DNA of 53,646 nt from Hymenobacter sp. IS2118 (GCF_000715495.1 NZ_JNLX01000172.1:1-53646); one strand, 5' to 3'. Numbered from the stretch's first letter, positions 33,855-43,461 are shown. Numbers and translations are program-made. Notes: a model not told the origin generated them from the letters alone.

Positions 33855-35015
33855 GTGCTGCCCTCTTCCGCATTCGATTTTGACGTGGCCATTGTGGGCG
33901 CGGGCCCGGCGGGCACGGCGTGCGCGCTGGCCCTGCGCCAGAGCGGCCTGCGCGTGACCCTGCTCGATAAAGCGCAGTTTCCCCGCGACAAAGTGTGCGG
34001 CGATGCCATTCCCGGCCAGGCCTTCAAAGCCCTGCGCCAGCTCGACCCCGCTTTTGTGGAGGCGCTTTGGCCGCTTGAGCCGCGCGACGACGTGCGCGAT
34101 TCCCGGCTGGTGGCGCCCAGCGGCACCAGCCTCACGCTGCAATGGAAGCTGCCCAGCTTCAACAGCCCCCGCGAAACGTTCGATGCCGCCCTGCTGGATT
34201 TGGTGCGCCAGCATTCGACCACCGAAATCATCGAAAACACCCGCCTCAAAAGCCTGGTGATTGAACCCGACCACGCGCGCCTGACCACCACCGACGGCCG
34301 CGAAATCACTGCCCGGCTCGTCATTGGCTGCGACGGGGCCAACTCCGTGGTGGGCCGTAAGCTATTGCCCGCCCCGCTCGACCGCGCCCACTACTGCGCC
34401 GGGGTGCGGGCCTACTACGAAAACGTGGCCGGGGCCAGCAGCGGCACCACCGAGTTTTTCCTCAGCAGCGACTACCTGGCCGGCTACGTGTGGCTGTTTC
34501 CGGTGGGCGGGGGCCGCTACAACGTGGGCCTGGGCATGCTGGCCGAAATCGTAGCCGCCCACAAAGTCGACCTCAAGGAAACCCTCACGCGGGTGCTGGC
34601 CACGCACCCCGAGCTGGCCGGCCGCTTCGCCCAGGCCCGCTTGCTGGGGCCGATTGTGGGGTTCGGGCTGCCGCTGGGCGGCGGGCGGGAGCGCAGCATC
34701 AGCGGCGCGCGGTTCATGCTCTGCGGCGACGCGGCGTCGCTCATCGACCCCTTACAGGGCCACGGCATCGACACGGCCATTCAGAGCGGCATTCTGGCCG
34801 GAGCCCAGGCGGCGGCCTGTTTCGAAAAGCAGGATTTCAGCGCCGAATTCATGCGGGAATACGATGCGCAGGTAGCCCACAAAATCGGCCGGAAGCTGGC
34901 CAAAAGCTACCGCCTCATGCGTTTCCTTAGCAACAAGGCGTGGCTCGTGAACGCGGCCGTGCGTCTGGCGCGGGTGCCCGGCCTCAAGCCCTGGGTGCAG
35001 CGGGCCATCGGGTAG
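33855..35015 (+). CDS. Geranylgeranyl-reductase-like FAD-dependent oxidoreductase
   Basis: A 386-residue flavoprotein: Rossmann motif DVAIVGAGPAGTACALAL, then PRDKVCGDAIPG (family motif), LVIGCDGANSVVG, and FAD-binding GDAASLIDPLQGHGIDTAI. It belongs to the group that reduces geranylgeranyl chains of lipids or quinones or halogenates small molecules; substrate unknown. I chose GTG 33855 because a TACCTTTG -7 box lies just before it and the Rossmann strand then starts at residue 10; an ATG at 33792 would add 21 residues. The SulP gene follows. Confidence 0.85.
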   Translation: MLPSSAFDFDVAIVGAGPAGTACALALRQSGLRVTLLDKAQFPRDKVCGDAIPGQAFKALRQLDPAFVEALWPLEPRDDVRDSRLVAPSGTSLTLQWKLPSFNSPRETFDAALLDLVRQHSTTEIIENTRLKSLVIEPDHARLTTTDGREITARLVIGCDGANSVVGRKLLPAPLDRAHYCAGVRAYYENVAGASSGTTEFFLSSDYLAGYVWLFPVGGGRYNVGLGMLAEIVAAHKVDLKETLTRVLATHPELAGRFAQARLLGPIVGFGLPLGGGRERSISGARFMLCGDAASLIDPLQGHGIDTAIQSGILAGAQAAACFEKQDFSAEFMREYDAQVAHKIGRKLAKSYRLMRFLSNKAWLVNAAVRLARVPGLKPWVQRAIG

Positions 35016-35024
35016 GAGCGGGCG

Positions 35025-35032
35025 TACCTTTG
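35025..35032 (+). promoter_or_regulatory. -7 element TACCTTTG of the SulP gene
   Basis: TAnnTTTG match starting 9 bases after the preceding stop and 133 bases before the SulP ATG. The leader contains a hairpin, ATGCCGC...GCGGCAT, at about 35105-35137. Confidence 0.5.
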
Positions 35033-35164
35033 CGGCTGCCTGTGTCGTTTGGTCTGCCGTTTGTTTTCCAGCGCAGCTTATCCTAAAAACTGGTCTGAAG
35101 CTCTGATGCCGCCGCCTCCGGACGGAAGTGTGCGGCATTTCTGGTGCCTTTCTCCCCGCTATTT

Positions 35165-36709
35165 ATGTCTTCATTATCTGCTTATTTTTCCCAATACAAA
35201 TCCAACGCTAAAAACGAAATTCTGGCTGGGCTGACCACGGCGCTGGCACTGGTGCCCGAAGTGGTGGCCTTCGCGCTGCTGGCCCACATAAGTCCGCTGG
35301 TGGGCATCGGGTCGGCGTTTGTTATTTGTTTGATTACGAGTGTATTTGGTGGTCGGCCGGGTATGATTTCGGGTGCGGCGGGCTCGGTGGCGGTAGTTAT
35401 TGTGAGCCTGGTGGCGCAGCACGGCGTCGAGTACCTGTTCCTGGCCGTGGTGCTTATGGGCGTCATTCAGATTGGTATCGGGCTGCTGAAGCTGGGCAAA
35501 TTTATTCGGCTGGTGCCGCAGCCGGTGGTGTATGGCTTCGTCAATGGCCTGGCTGTCATTATCTTCATGGCGCAGCTGGAGCAATTCAAGGTGCGCGACG
35601 CGGCCGGGGCGGAGCAGTGGCTCACGGGCACCCCGCTGCTGCTGATGGCCGGGCTGGTGGCCCTCACGATGGCCATTGTGTACTTCCTGCCGAAGCTTAC
35701 CAAGGCGGTGCCGGCCTCGCTGGTAGCCATCGTGACGGTGTCGGGGCTGGTGATTTTTGGCGGGCTCCAGACCAAGGCCGTGGGCGACATTGCCTCCATC
35801 GCGGGCGGGCTGCCCACGCTGCACCTGCCGCAGGTGCCGCTCAGCTGGGCCACCTTCGCGCTGGTGCTGCCCTACGCCTTCATTATGGCGCTGGTGGGCC
35901 TCACCGAAAGCCTGCTCACCCTCACGGTGGTGGACGAAATGACCGACACCCGCGGCCGGGGCAACCAGGACTGCGTGGCCCAGGGCCTGGCCAACGTGGC
36001 CTCGGGCCTGACCGGCGGCATGGGCGGCTGCGCCATGATTGGCCAAACAATGGTGAACCTCGAATCGCGGGGACGCGGGCGGCTCTCGGGCGTAGTGGCG
36101 GCGGGCGCGCTGGCCTTGTTCGTGGTGGTAGGCGCGCCCGTGATTGAGCGGCTGCCGCTGGCCGCGCTGGTGGGCGTGATGTTCATGGTCGTTATCGGCA
36201 CTTTTGAGTGGGCCAGCCTGCGCATTCTGCGCCGCATGCCCCGCACCGACGTGCTGGTGATGCTGCTCGTAACCCTCGTCACGGCCATTTCGCAGAACCT
36301 GGCGCTGGCCGTGCTGCTGGGCGTGGTGGTGTCGGCGCTGGCCTTTGCCTGGGAAAACGCCAAGCGTATTCGCGCCCGCCACCACGTGGATGCGGCCGGC
36401 GTGAAGCACTACGAAATCCATGGCCCGCTCTTTTTCGGCTCGGTGCAGGCGTTCGGCGAGAAGTTCGACGTGGCCCGCGACCCGGCCGAAGTCATCATCG
36501 ACTTCCGCGAAAGCCGGGTGGCCGATATGTCGGCCCTCGACGCCCTGCACAAGCTCACCGACCGCTACCAGCGCGCCGGCAAAACCCTGCATCTGCGCCA
36601 CCTCAGCCCCGACTGCCGCAAGCTGCTCGGCAACGCCGGCGCGCTGGTCGAGGTGAATATCGAAGACGACCCGCTCTACACCGTGGCGGGCGCGAACCGG
36701 GCGTATTGA
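35165..36709 (+). CDS. SulP-family anion transporter with STAS domain
   Basis: A 514-residue inner-membrane transporter: about twelve hydrophobic segments, including the first-helix motif ILAGLTTALALVPEVVAFALLA, VFGGRPGMISGAAGSVAVVI and GGMGGCAMIGQTMVNLESRGRGRLSG. A C-terminal STAS domain (HGPLFFGSVQAF, VIIDFRESRVADMSALDALHKL) follows. SulP members carry sulfate, bicarbonate or dicarboxylates; the substrate cannot be read from sequence. ATG 35165 (MSSLSAYFSQ); seven more codons are open upstream. Long frames on the opposite strand are shadows. Confidence 0.92.
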   Translation: MSSLSAYFSQYKSNAKNEILAGLTTALALVPEVVAFALLAHISPLVGIGSAFVICLITSVFGGRPGMISGAAGSVAVVIVSLVAQHGVEYLFLAVVLMGVIQIGIGLLKLGKFIRLVPQPVVYGFVNGLAVIIFMAQLEQFKVRDAAGAEQWLTGTPLLLMAGLVALTMAIVYFLPKLTKAVPASLVAIVTVSGLVIFGGLQTKAVGDIASIAGGLPTLHLPQVPLSWATFALVLPYAFIMALVGLTESLLTLTVVDEMTDTRGRGNQDCVAQGLANVASGLTGGMGGCAMIGQTMVNLESRGRGRLSGVVAAGALALFVVVGAPVIERLPLAALVGVMFMVVIGTFEWASLRILRRMPRTDVLVMLLVTLVTAISQNLALAVLLGVVVSALAFAWENAKRIRARHHVDAAGVKHYEIHGPLFFGSVQAFGEKFDVARDPAEVIIDFRESRVADMSALDALHKLTDRYQRAGKTLHLRHLSPDCRKLLGNAGALVEVNIEDDPLYTVAGANRAY

Positions 36710-37050
36710 GGAGAAATTGTCGGCCGGATGAGTTGTCGGCCATCTTTTGCTACTTTAGGGGCAAGTGCTTCTTTCGCCATCTTTGCCAAGAAGTAAAGGC
36801 TTACTTCATAACCCCCATGCTTCTTGAAGTCCGACTGTTCCTAGGCAGCCGGGCTTCTCCTTATTACAAAGAGTGCCGTTGGGCTAGGGGATATACCAAA
36901 CGCGGGTAGTTCGAAGGTACAGTTGTCAATACCAGCGCTATGCACGTAGGACTAAATTTACGCCGGTATCGACGCTAACTATATTTGAAATAAATTGGCG
37001 CTGTTTCCTATGTTTGAGGTTACAACAACTCACACCATACGACTGCCACT
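36710..37050. other. Gene-free stretch holding a full promoter
   Basis: No gene seen. The first part has a direct repeat TTGTCGGCC (about 36719-36748). Composition becomes AT-rich towards the right, where a complete two-box promoter lies at 36984-37016. Confidence 0.5.
36984..37016 (+). promoter_or_regulatory. Complete Bacteroidota promoter (TTTG-N21-TATGTTTG)
   Basis: TTTG at 36984-36987 and TATGTTTG at 37009-37016, spaced 21 bases: both boxes match the TTTG-N19-21-TAnnTTTG consensus exactly. It lies 34 bases before the ATG at 37051. Confidence 0.75.
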
Positions 37051-37626
37051 ATGGGAATGGATTATTACATCGTACCGGAACACGAAATCGCCTGTGAAGA
37101 CAGCTTCCCCGATGGTCTTTCCTTCTTTTTCGAACAGGTAGGTGGATATGGCGAAGTCGCTGAGGTGGAGCAAGTCAGCAGAATATTGCAGATTGATTTG
37201 TCTGCATTTCAAGAAATAAGTTTTGAGGAAGACGAGGAGTATGATGACTTTGTTGCTGAATTGGAAGAAGGTGAGCATCCGAAAGTAGAGACATCAATTA
37301 TCTGGCACGATACCGACAAAACCATAGCGTTAATCGATGCGTTTCTGACTAAAATTGAGACATTTCCTGATTATCATAAGCAGGTTCTGCATAACCCTAA
37401 CCAGAATAAGCGCCTTGAATCATTTCTGCAGATAACCACTGCCGAAGACGAGGCGGAAATGGTGGGTCAGCTTCAAGAGTTGATAAATCAGCCACTTTTC
37501 GCTTATCCTCCTGACTACGGATACTTGAGCAAAGGAGAAATTGTAGAGGATTTGAAAAATCTCCGGCAAACACTAATATGCTATAAAAGCAGCGGTGTTT
37601 TCCGTTTTAAACTCCTTTATATGTAG
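37051..37626 (+). CDS. Hypothetical acidic protein, 191 aa
   Basis: Opens MGMDYYIVPEHEIACEDSFPDG and is strongly acidic (EEDEEYDDFVAELEEGEHP), with helical Gln/Leu stretches and no signal peptide or membrane segment. It is less GC-rich than the neighbours and has its own consensus promoter, so it could be an acquired gene. The MGMDYY start is reminiscent of small single-domain proteins in toxin-immunity neighbourhoods, but no toxin is near. Family not recognised. Confidence 0.65.
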   Translation: MGMDYYIVPEHEIACEDSFPDGLSFFFEQVGGYGEVAEVEQVSRILQIDLSAFQEISFEEDEEYDDFVAELEEGEHPKVETSIIWHDTDKTIALIDAFLTKIETFPDYHKQVLHNPNQNKRLESFLQITTAEDEAEMVGQLQELINQPLFAYPPDYGYLSKGEIVEDLKNLRQTLICYKSSGVFRFKLLYM

Positions 37627-37799
37627 CCGACCAGAAAGCCCCGGAAGCTACAGTTTCCGGAGCTTCCTCTTAACCCCCTCACCCCAACTCTCCCCACTGC
37701 ATTCTCGCTCGTCAGCACCGTCTTCTCCATCAGTAACAAACCCACCCCGCGCCGCCTCCCGCCCTTCCGAGCTGGCCCCGGCGCATATCGCCGGACACC

Positions 37800-37846
37800 A
37801 AAAACCAATAAGCCCCAGCCGAAGAATCGGCCGGGGCTTATTGGTT
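37800..37846 (-). terminator. Strong terminator of the GH16 gene
   Basis: Arms of 20 bases (37803-37822 and 37827-37846) with one mismatch and a four-base loop; on the minus strand it is followed by five T. It lies 18 bases after the GH16 stop. Confidence 0.85.
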
Positions 37847-37864
37847 ATAGCGACTAGAGAAACC

Positions 37865-40800
37865 CTAGCGGCTGATGACCAGACGCTTGGTTATTACGGT
37901 ATTTCCAGTGCTCACTTTCACCAGGTAGATACCGTTGGCCAGCGCTTCGGCCGGTATCAGCAGCGAAACTTGCTGGCCGCTGGCGGCAAGGCCGTTGCCC
38001 AGGGTGGCGAGGCGGGCCCCTTTCAGGTCGTAGAGGGCCACGGTGTAGGGGCTGGCCTGTGGCAGGCGGAAGGTCAGGCTGGCCGCGCCCTGGCCCAGCG
38101 GGTTGGGAGAGAGCGTGCAGCTGGTGCCGGCGGCCGGGGCCGTGGTGGCAGTGACTATGGCGCTGCAGCTGGTGCCCACAATGTAGGTGTGCGGAGTGGC
38201 CGCCGTGTTATTCTCCGGGCCGTTGGGCCCCACCTGATAGGTGAAGTACACGCTCGTGACGACGCCAGTGGCAATGGCCTTGGTGAAGGTGAAGTCGCCG
38301 GCGGCATTCTTCACCATGTTGTAGCCGGGGTAAGCACCGTTGTTGCCTTCGCGGATGTAGATGATGGCCAGGTTGCCGCCGGCCGTGGCGCCCAGCGGGT
38401 GGAAGGTGTAGGTCACGTTGGGGCCGACGGTTTCGGCGCGGTAGCTGTAGTCGGGCGTAACGGCGCACGAGCCGTCGGTGCTGCGCACCTGCACCGTGAC
38501 GGGAGCCGAGGTAGTGGTGGTGCCGCTGTTGTCGGTGGCCACGGCCGTGAGCAGGTAGGTGCCGGTGGCCACGCCCGTCCAGGCGTAGGCGTAGGGCGCG
38601 GTCAGGTCTTCGCCCAGCTTGGTGCTGCCCTGGTAGAACTCCACTTTGGTGACGGTGCCGTCGGCATCGGCGGCGGCGGCAGCAATGTTGATGGTGGCCG
38701 GTGCGGTGAACGTTGAGGTGGCCGAGGGCGAAGTGAGGCTCACGGTGGGGGGGCTGTTGTTGGGGCCGCCGCCGCTGCACACCGTGCCCACGGTGTAGCT
38801 GTCGGGGTTGTTCACCGTGTTGTGTTCGGGCCCGCCTGCGCCAAACTGGTAGGTGAAATAAAAGCTGGTAACCACGCCGGTGGCAATGGCCTTGGTGAAG
38901 GTGAAGTCGCCGGCGGCATTCTTCACCATTGTGTAGCCAGGGTAGGCCCCGATACTGCCTTCGCGAATGAATATGATGGCCAGGTTGCCGCCGGCGGTGG
39001 CGCCCAGCGGGCGAAAGGTGTAGGTCACGTCGCCACCGCTGGTGTACACTTCGTAGCGAAACTCACCGTTGGCGGCCGTGTTCACGCAGGGAACGGCGCG
39101 CACGTCCAGCGCCACGGCCGCCGAAGTAGTGGCGTAGCCGTCGGCGGCCGTGGCCTTGGCCGTGAGCGAGTAGGCGCCGGGGCCTACGTTGGTCCAGTCG
39201 TAGGAGTAGGGGGCGGTTAGGTCTTCGCCCAGCTTAGTAGTCCCTTGGAAGAACTCCACCTTGGCGATGGCGCTGTTGGCATCGGTGGCCGTGGCGGTAA
39301 TGCTCACGCTGGCCGGCGCCGTCAGGCTGGTGCCGCTCACGGGAGCCGTGATGCTTACGACGGGCACAATGGGGTCGGCTACCGTGATGCTCACGGCGGC
39401 CGAAGTAGTTGTCAGGCCGCCGGTATCGGTGGCGCGGGCCGTGAGGGCGTAGCTGCCCACCGGCGCGCCGGTCCAGGTGTAGCTGTAGGGCGCGGTGAGG
39501 TCTTCGCCCAGCTTGGTGCTGCCCTGGAAAAATTCCACCTTATAAATGCCGCCGGCATCGGTGGCATTGGCGCTGAGGGTGATGCTGGCGGGCGTGAGGA
39601 AGCTGGCATTGGCCGTGGGCGCGGTCAGGCTCACGGTGGGGGCGGTGTTGCCGGCCGCCGTCACGAATACCGTTACGGGGCTGGAAGTGGTGCTGGTGCC
39701 TTCATCGTCGGTGGCTTTGGCGGTGAGGGCGTACACGCCGGCCGGGGCATTAGCCCAGGTGTAGGCATAGGGCGCGGTGAGGTCTTCGCCCAGCTTGGTG
39801 CTGCCCTGGAAGAACTCCACTTTGGTGATGGTGCCGTTGGCATCGGCTGCCGTGGCGGCTAAGCCCACGCTGGCGGGCAGGACAATGATGGCATTAGCGG
39901 CCGGGGCCGTCAGGCTCACGGTGGGGGGCGGGTTGGCCGCCACGCCACCAGTGTAGCGCACGTCGTCGAAGTAGAAATCAGCCGGGCCAGTAGCCGGGTC
40001 GCCGGCAAACATAAACAGCCCGTTCATGGCCAGCAGGTCGATGTTCATGCCCTGGTTGGGCTGGTTGAAGGTGCTGAGCGGAATCGTGACTTCGTGCCAG
40101 CTGCCGTCGCGCACCAGCCCGAACTGCGTCGAGCCCGCTGGAAAGTTCACCCAGCTTTCGCCGTGCCCGCTTTTCACACCCACCTTAAACTGGCCGGCGT
40201 AGGTCGTCTTAAACTGAAATTTCAGCGCGCCGCTGGCGGCAAAGTTGCCCAGGTTTTTCACCGTGTTGTCCACGCCCATGCCAAACCAGTCGCCCGCGTT
40301 GGCGTGCACCGCCAGCACGTTGGCGCCCTCAAAGGGCACCGGGGCAGGCGTGGTGATATTGGTGAGGTTGTTCCAGTAGTAGAGGTTGGCATCGTTGCCA
40401 TCGAAGGTCAGCTTGTTGGTGATGGCGGGGCGGTCCGAGAGCACACCGAATTCGCCGGCAAACGCCTGCTCCTTCCCAATGTACAGCTCGTCGCCGGGGC
40501 TTTGGTACAGGCGCACGTAGTCCACCAGCATGGCCGACGGTAGGGGAGCCGTGATGTCGCCGGGGCTCATCTTGCCCGTGTACACGCCACCCACGGCCAG
40601 GTTCAGCAGCACAAACTGCGGCCGGTGGAATTCTTCCATGTCGGGGGCGGTGATGTTCTGGCTGAAATACTGCACGTTATCAATGAATACCTTGATTTCG
40701 GTCGCCGTCCATTCCAACTTGTACAGGTGGTAGGCATCGGTGAGCGGGGTGCTGCCTTGGTAGAGCTGGCTCACAAAGTCGTGCTTGCCCTGGTTCTGCC

Positions 40801-41335
40801 AGTGCAGGGCCGCCCCGGCCCAGCTGTTCACATTGCTGGGGTAGGAGGCCGCGCTGCCCATCTCCATGATGTCGATTTCGCCGCTGGCGGGCCATTGGCC
40901 GCTCGCGCCCAGCATCCAGAAGGCGGGCCACAGCCCGTTCTGCAGGTTGCTCACTTTAATGCGGGCCTCCAGCGTGCCGTACTTAAAATGCATCCGGCCA
41001 AGGGTTTTCAGGCGGGCCGAGGTAAATTCCTTGCCCTGAAAGGCCTCGCGCCGGGCCTCAATGCGCAGGCTGCCGTTGTCGATACGAGCGTTTTCGGGCC
41101 GACTAGTATAATATTCGAGCTCCTGGTTGCCCCAGCCACACAGCGCGCGCTCGCAGCCATCGCCAAAGTCGAACGTCCAGGCATCGGGGTTAATGGTGGG
41201 GGCGTTGAAGTTCTCTTCCCAAACCAGGGATTGCTGGGCCGAAGCCGCGCGGCTGCCGAGGCTGGCTAGCAAAAGCAGCAGTAGCCACCGGCCGGCCTTG
41301 CGGCAACTATTCGAATAGTAAGGGTTTAAAATCAT
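37865..41335 (-). CDS. Modular GH16 beta-glucanase with Ig-like repeats and T9SS tail
   Basis: A 1156-residue secreted enzyme. The signal peptide (about 1-34) is followed by a GH16 domain at about 35-280 with the catalytic motif E153-I-D-I-M-E158, as in laminarinases/endo-beta-1,3-glucanases. A carbohydrate-binding-like domain follows at about 300-470. Then come four Ig-like repeats sharing KVEFFQGSTKLGEDLTAPY (one with EFYQG, one with GTTKL), with two nearly identical ~85-residue modules (VTYTFRPLGATAGGNLAI) interspersed. The C-terminal ~80 residues (LSPNPLGQGAASLTF, ANGIYLVKVSTG, ITKRLVISR) are a type IX secretion sorting domain. The substrate is inferred from family only. Confidence 0.9.
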   Translation of the reverse strand: MILNPYYSNSCRKAGRWLLLLLLASLGSRAASAQQSLVWEENFNAPTINPDAWTFDFGDGCERALCGWGNQELEYYTSRPENARIDNGSLRIEARREAFQGKEFTSARLKTLGRMHFKYGTLEARIKVSNLQNGLWPAFWMLGASGQWPASGEIDIMEMGSAASYPSNVNSWAGAALHWQNQGKHDFVSQLYQGSTPLTDAYHLYKLEWTATEIKVFIDNVQYFSQNITAPDMEEFHRPQFVLLNLAVGGVYTGKMSPGDITAPLPSAMLVDYVRLYQSPGDELYIGKEQAFAGEFGVLSDRPAITNKLTFDGNDANLYYWNNLTNITTPAPVPFEGANVLAVHANAGDWFGMGVDNTVKNLGNFAASGALKFQFKTTYAGQFKVGVKSGHGESWVNFPAGSTQFGLVRDGSWHEVTIPLSTFNQPNQGMNIDLLAMNGLFMFAGDPATGPADFYFDDVRYTGGVAANPPPTVSLTAPAANAIIVLPASVGLAATAADANGTITKVEFFQGSTKLGEDLTAPYAYTWANAPAGVYALTAKATDDEGTSTTSSPVTVFVTAAGNTAPTVSLTAPTANASFLTPASITLSANATDAGGIYKVEFFQGSTKLGEDLTAPYSYTWTGAPVGSYALTARATDTGGLTTTSAAVSITVADPIVPVVSITAPVSGTSLTAPASVSITATATDANSAIAKVEFFQGTTKLGEDLTAPYSYDWTNVGPGAYSLTAKATAADGYATTSAAVALDVRAVPCVNTAANGEFRYEVYTSGGDVTYTFRPLGATAGGNLAIIFIREGSIGAYPGYTMVKNAAGDFTFTKAIATGVVTSFYFTYQFGAGGPEHNTVNNPDSYTVGTVCSGGGPNNSPPTVSLTSPSATSTFTAPATINIAAAAADADGTVTKVEFYQGSTKLGEDLTAPYAYAWTGVATGTYLLTAVATDNSGTTTTSAPVTVQVRSTDGSCAVTPDYSYRAETVGPNVTYTFHPLGATAGGNLAIIYIREGNNGAYPGYNMVKNAAGDFTFTKAIATGVVTSVYFTYQVGPNGPENNTAATPHTYIVGTSCSAIVTATTAPAAGTSCTLSPNPLGQGAASLTFRLPQASPYTVALYDLKGARLATLGNGLAASGQQVSLLIPAEALANGIYLVKVSTGNTVITKRLVISR
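38170..39090 (-). repeat. Duplicated ~85-residue module and Ig-like unit inside the GH16 gene
   Basis: Two copies of the VTYTFxPLGATAGGNLAI module, at about 38170-38490 and 38770-39090, are nearly identical in protein and DNA. They are separated by one Ig-like unit, pointing to a recent tandem duplication of a module pair. Confidence 0.8.
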
Positions 41336-41964
41336 GCGTAGCGAGGGGTGGGAAAGGTGGAAGAGAAAAGACTTTGCCGTCGAAGAAAAAAGTGAACTGA
41401 CGACTTAAAAAAAGCTGACTTCGTTACGCCAGTCGCTTGCGAACCAGAACAAACGACGAATATTAATTTTTATAACTATTCCGTTTTGTTGCGTGTGTAG
41501 CGTATAATGTTGTGCTGGAATTGCCGCAATCGTTTGCTGGAAAAAATGCTTTTAAAACGTATAGAAAGATATTATTGGTGTTTACTATGCGTGTGTGGTA
41601 AGCGTAAGGGCTTTAAGCGAATTGAATTTTTCCGAATCGAACCGCTTTTCTAATATAGCATAAATGCCTGGCAAGCCAAGGCAATAGGCTACAGAAGTCG
41701 GCACGTCGTAGGACTGCTCGCTACCAAAAGGGACTTGCTGGTAGCCGCGGCTTTGGCAGTAGGTTGGGGTGATTCATCGGGTGGATGGTTGGGCTGGACG
41801 AGTGGCTGCCGAAGCGCGGAGGCAGGAGCAGGGCTTGGGCAAATCGGAAAGGCGATTTCAAACGGAAACAGGCAAAAAAAAGCCCCGACACTGGGTAGTG
41901 CAGGGGCTAGTAAAATCAGCTGCTGAAGATTGGCTGGTCGCGTGCTACGCGCAGCATTCAGCTT
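41336..41964. other. 629-base gene-free region upstream of the GH16 gene
   Basis: No supported gene. The part nearest the GH16 gene (41400-41690) is AT-rich and likely regulatory; I see no exact TAnnTTTG box on the minus strand. At 41873-41910 is the gltD terminator. Short plus-strand frames over 41735-42191 have no family features. Confidence 0.5.
41873..41910 (-). terminator. Intrinsic terminator of gltB-gltD
   Basis: Minus-strand hairpin AGCCCC..CACT / AGTG..GGGGCT followed by eight to nine T. It lies 55 bases after the gltD stop. Confidence 0.85.
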
Positions 41965-43434
41965 TCACCCAAACATTCCCACCGCATTCTTGCTTGGCAG
42001 CGACGTTTTGCCAGTCAGAAAAATATCGACCTGCCGGGCCGCTTCGCGGCCCTCCGAGATGGCCCACACCACCAGCGACTGGCCCCGGCGCATGTCGCCG
42101 GCCACGAACACGTTGGGGCGGCTGGTGCGGTAGGCTTTTTCGGTGGCCCGCACGTTGCCGCGTTCGTCCAGCTCCACGCCCAGCTCCGTGAGCAGGCCGG
42201 TGGTGCGGGGGCCGGTGAAGCCCATTGCCAGCAGCACCCGCTGGCAGGGGATTTCGCGCTCCGAATCGGGCACGGCCTCGAAGCGCATGGGGCGGCCCAG
42301 CACGTCGGTTTCCCAGGTCACATCGTGGATGAGCAGGGCGCGGAGCTGACCGTTTTCGTCGGCCAGAAACGCCTTCGTGTTCACGCCCCAGTAGCGCTGG
42401 CAGCCTTCCTCGTGCGAAGACGTGACTTTGAGCACCATCGGATAATTCGGCCACGGCATGTGCTCGGTGCGCTCCTTAGGCGGCTGGGCCAGCAGCTCAA
42501 ACTGCGTGACCGAGGCCGCGCCTTGCCGGTTGGAGGTGCCCACGCAGTCGGAGCCCGTGTCGCCCCCGCCGATGACGACTACTTCCTGACCAGCGACCAC
42601 AATCGGCTCGTCGGCGAACTCCAGCTCGCTCACCCGGCGGTTTTGCTGGGTCAGGAAGTCCATGGCGAAGTGAATGCCCGGCAGGTCGCGGCCCGGAATG
42701 GCGAGGTTGCGCGGGATGCTGGCGCCGCCGGCCAGCACCACGGCATCGAAGGTGCTGGTCAGCTCTTCGCCCGACACGTCGCGGCCAATTTCGATGCCGC
42801 AGCGAAATACGATGCCGTCGGCTTCCATCACCTGAATGCGGCGGTCAATTACCCATTTGTCGAGCTTGAAATCGGGGATGCCGTAGCGCAGCAGGCCGCC
42901 GGGGCGGTCGTGCCGCTCAAACACCGTGACCGAGTGGCCCGCCCTGGCCAGCTGCGCGGCGGCAGCCAGGCCGGCCGGGCCGGAGCCCACCACGGCCACC
43001 GTCTTGCCCGATTTCAGGAGCGGGGCGCCGGGCTTCACCAGGCCCTTGGCAAAGGCGGTTTCGATGATGTGCTTCTCGATTTCCTCAATGGCCACCGCCG
43101 AGCTGTTGATGCCCAGCACGCAGGCTGACTCGCAGGGCGCCGGGCAGATGCGGCCCGTAAACTCCGGGAAATTGTTGGTGGAGGACAGGATGCGGTAGGC
43201 TTCCTCCCAGTCGCGCTCATACACCGCGTCGTTAAATTCGGGGATAATGTTGCCCAGCGGGCAGCCCGAATGGCAGAACGGAATCCCGCAATTCATGCAG
43301 CGAGCCGCCTGCTGATGGAGCTGCGGCTCGCTGTACGCGCCCACAAACTCGCGGCTGTGCGTCAGCCGCTCCTGCGGCGCTACCTTGGCGGGCAGCTCCC
43401 GCGCAAATTCCTTGAAACCCGTGACTTTGCCCAT
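41965..43434 (-). CDS. gltD: Glutamate synthase small (beta) subunit
   Basis: A 489-residue FAD/NAD(P)H and iron-sulfur subunit that passes electrons from NAD(P)H to the large subunit. The N-terminal ferredoxin-like region has C46MNC49GIPFC54HSGC58P and CPAPCESAC. FAD site: VAVVGSGPAGLAAAAQLARAG. NAD(P)H site: VVVIGGGDTGSDCVG. C-terminal FAD motif: NVFVAGDMRRGQSLVVWAI. Length is typical. It lies 163 bases after gltB; a 32-base-arm palindrome fills that gap. Confidence 0.97.
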   Translation of the reverse strand: MGKVTGFKEFARELPAKVAPQERLTHSREFVGAYSEPQLHQQAARCMNCGIPFCHSGCPLGNIIPEFNDAVYERDWEEAYRILSSTNNFPEFTGRICPAPCESACVLGINSSAVAIEEIEKHIIETAFAKGLVKPGAPLLKSGKTVAVVGSGPAGLAAAAQLARAGHSVTVFERHDRPGGLLRYGIPDFKLDKWVIDRRIQVMEADGIVFRCGIEIGRDVSGEELTSTFDAVVLAGGASIPRNLAIPGRDLPGIHFAMDFLTQQNRRVSELEFADEPIVVAGQEVVVIGGGDTGSDCVGTSNRQGAASVTQFELLAQPPKERTEHMPWPNYPMVLKVTSSHEEGCQRYWGVNTKAFLADENGQLRALLIHDVTWETDVLGRPMRFEAVPDSEREIPCQRVLLAMGFTGPRTTGLLTELGVELDERGNVRATEKAYRTSRPNVFVAGDMRRGQSLVVWAISEGREAARQVDIFLTGKTSLPSKNAVGMFG

Positions 43435-43461
43435 TTTATTTAGATATGATAATCTCAGGTC

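Noticed and set aside
35174..36601. 475-codon open frame opposite the SulP gene
   Set aside because: His/Gln/Arg-rich nonsense composition, shadow of a certain transporter.
38822..39862. Gly-rich frames opposite the GH16 repeats
   Set aside because: They copy the periodicity of the Ig-like repeats on the other strand.
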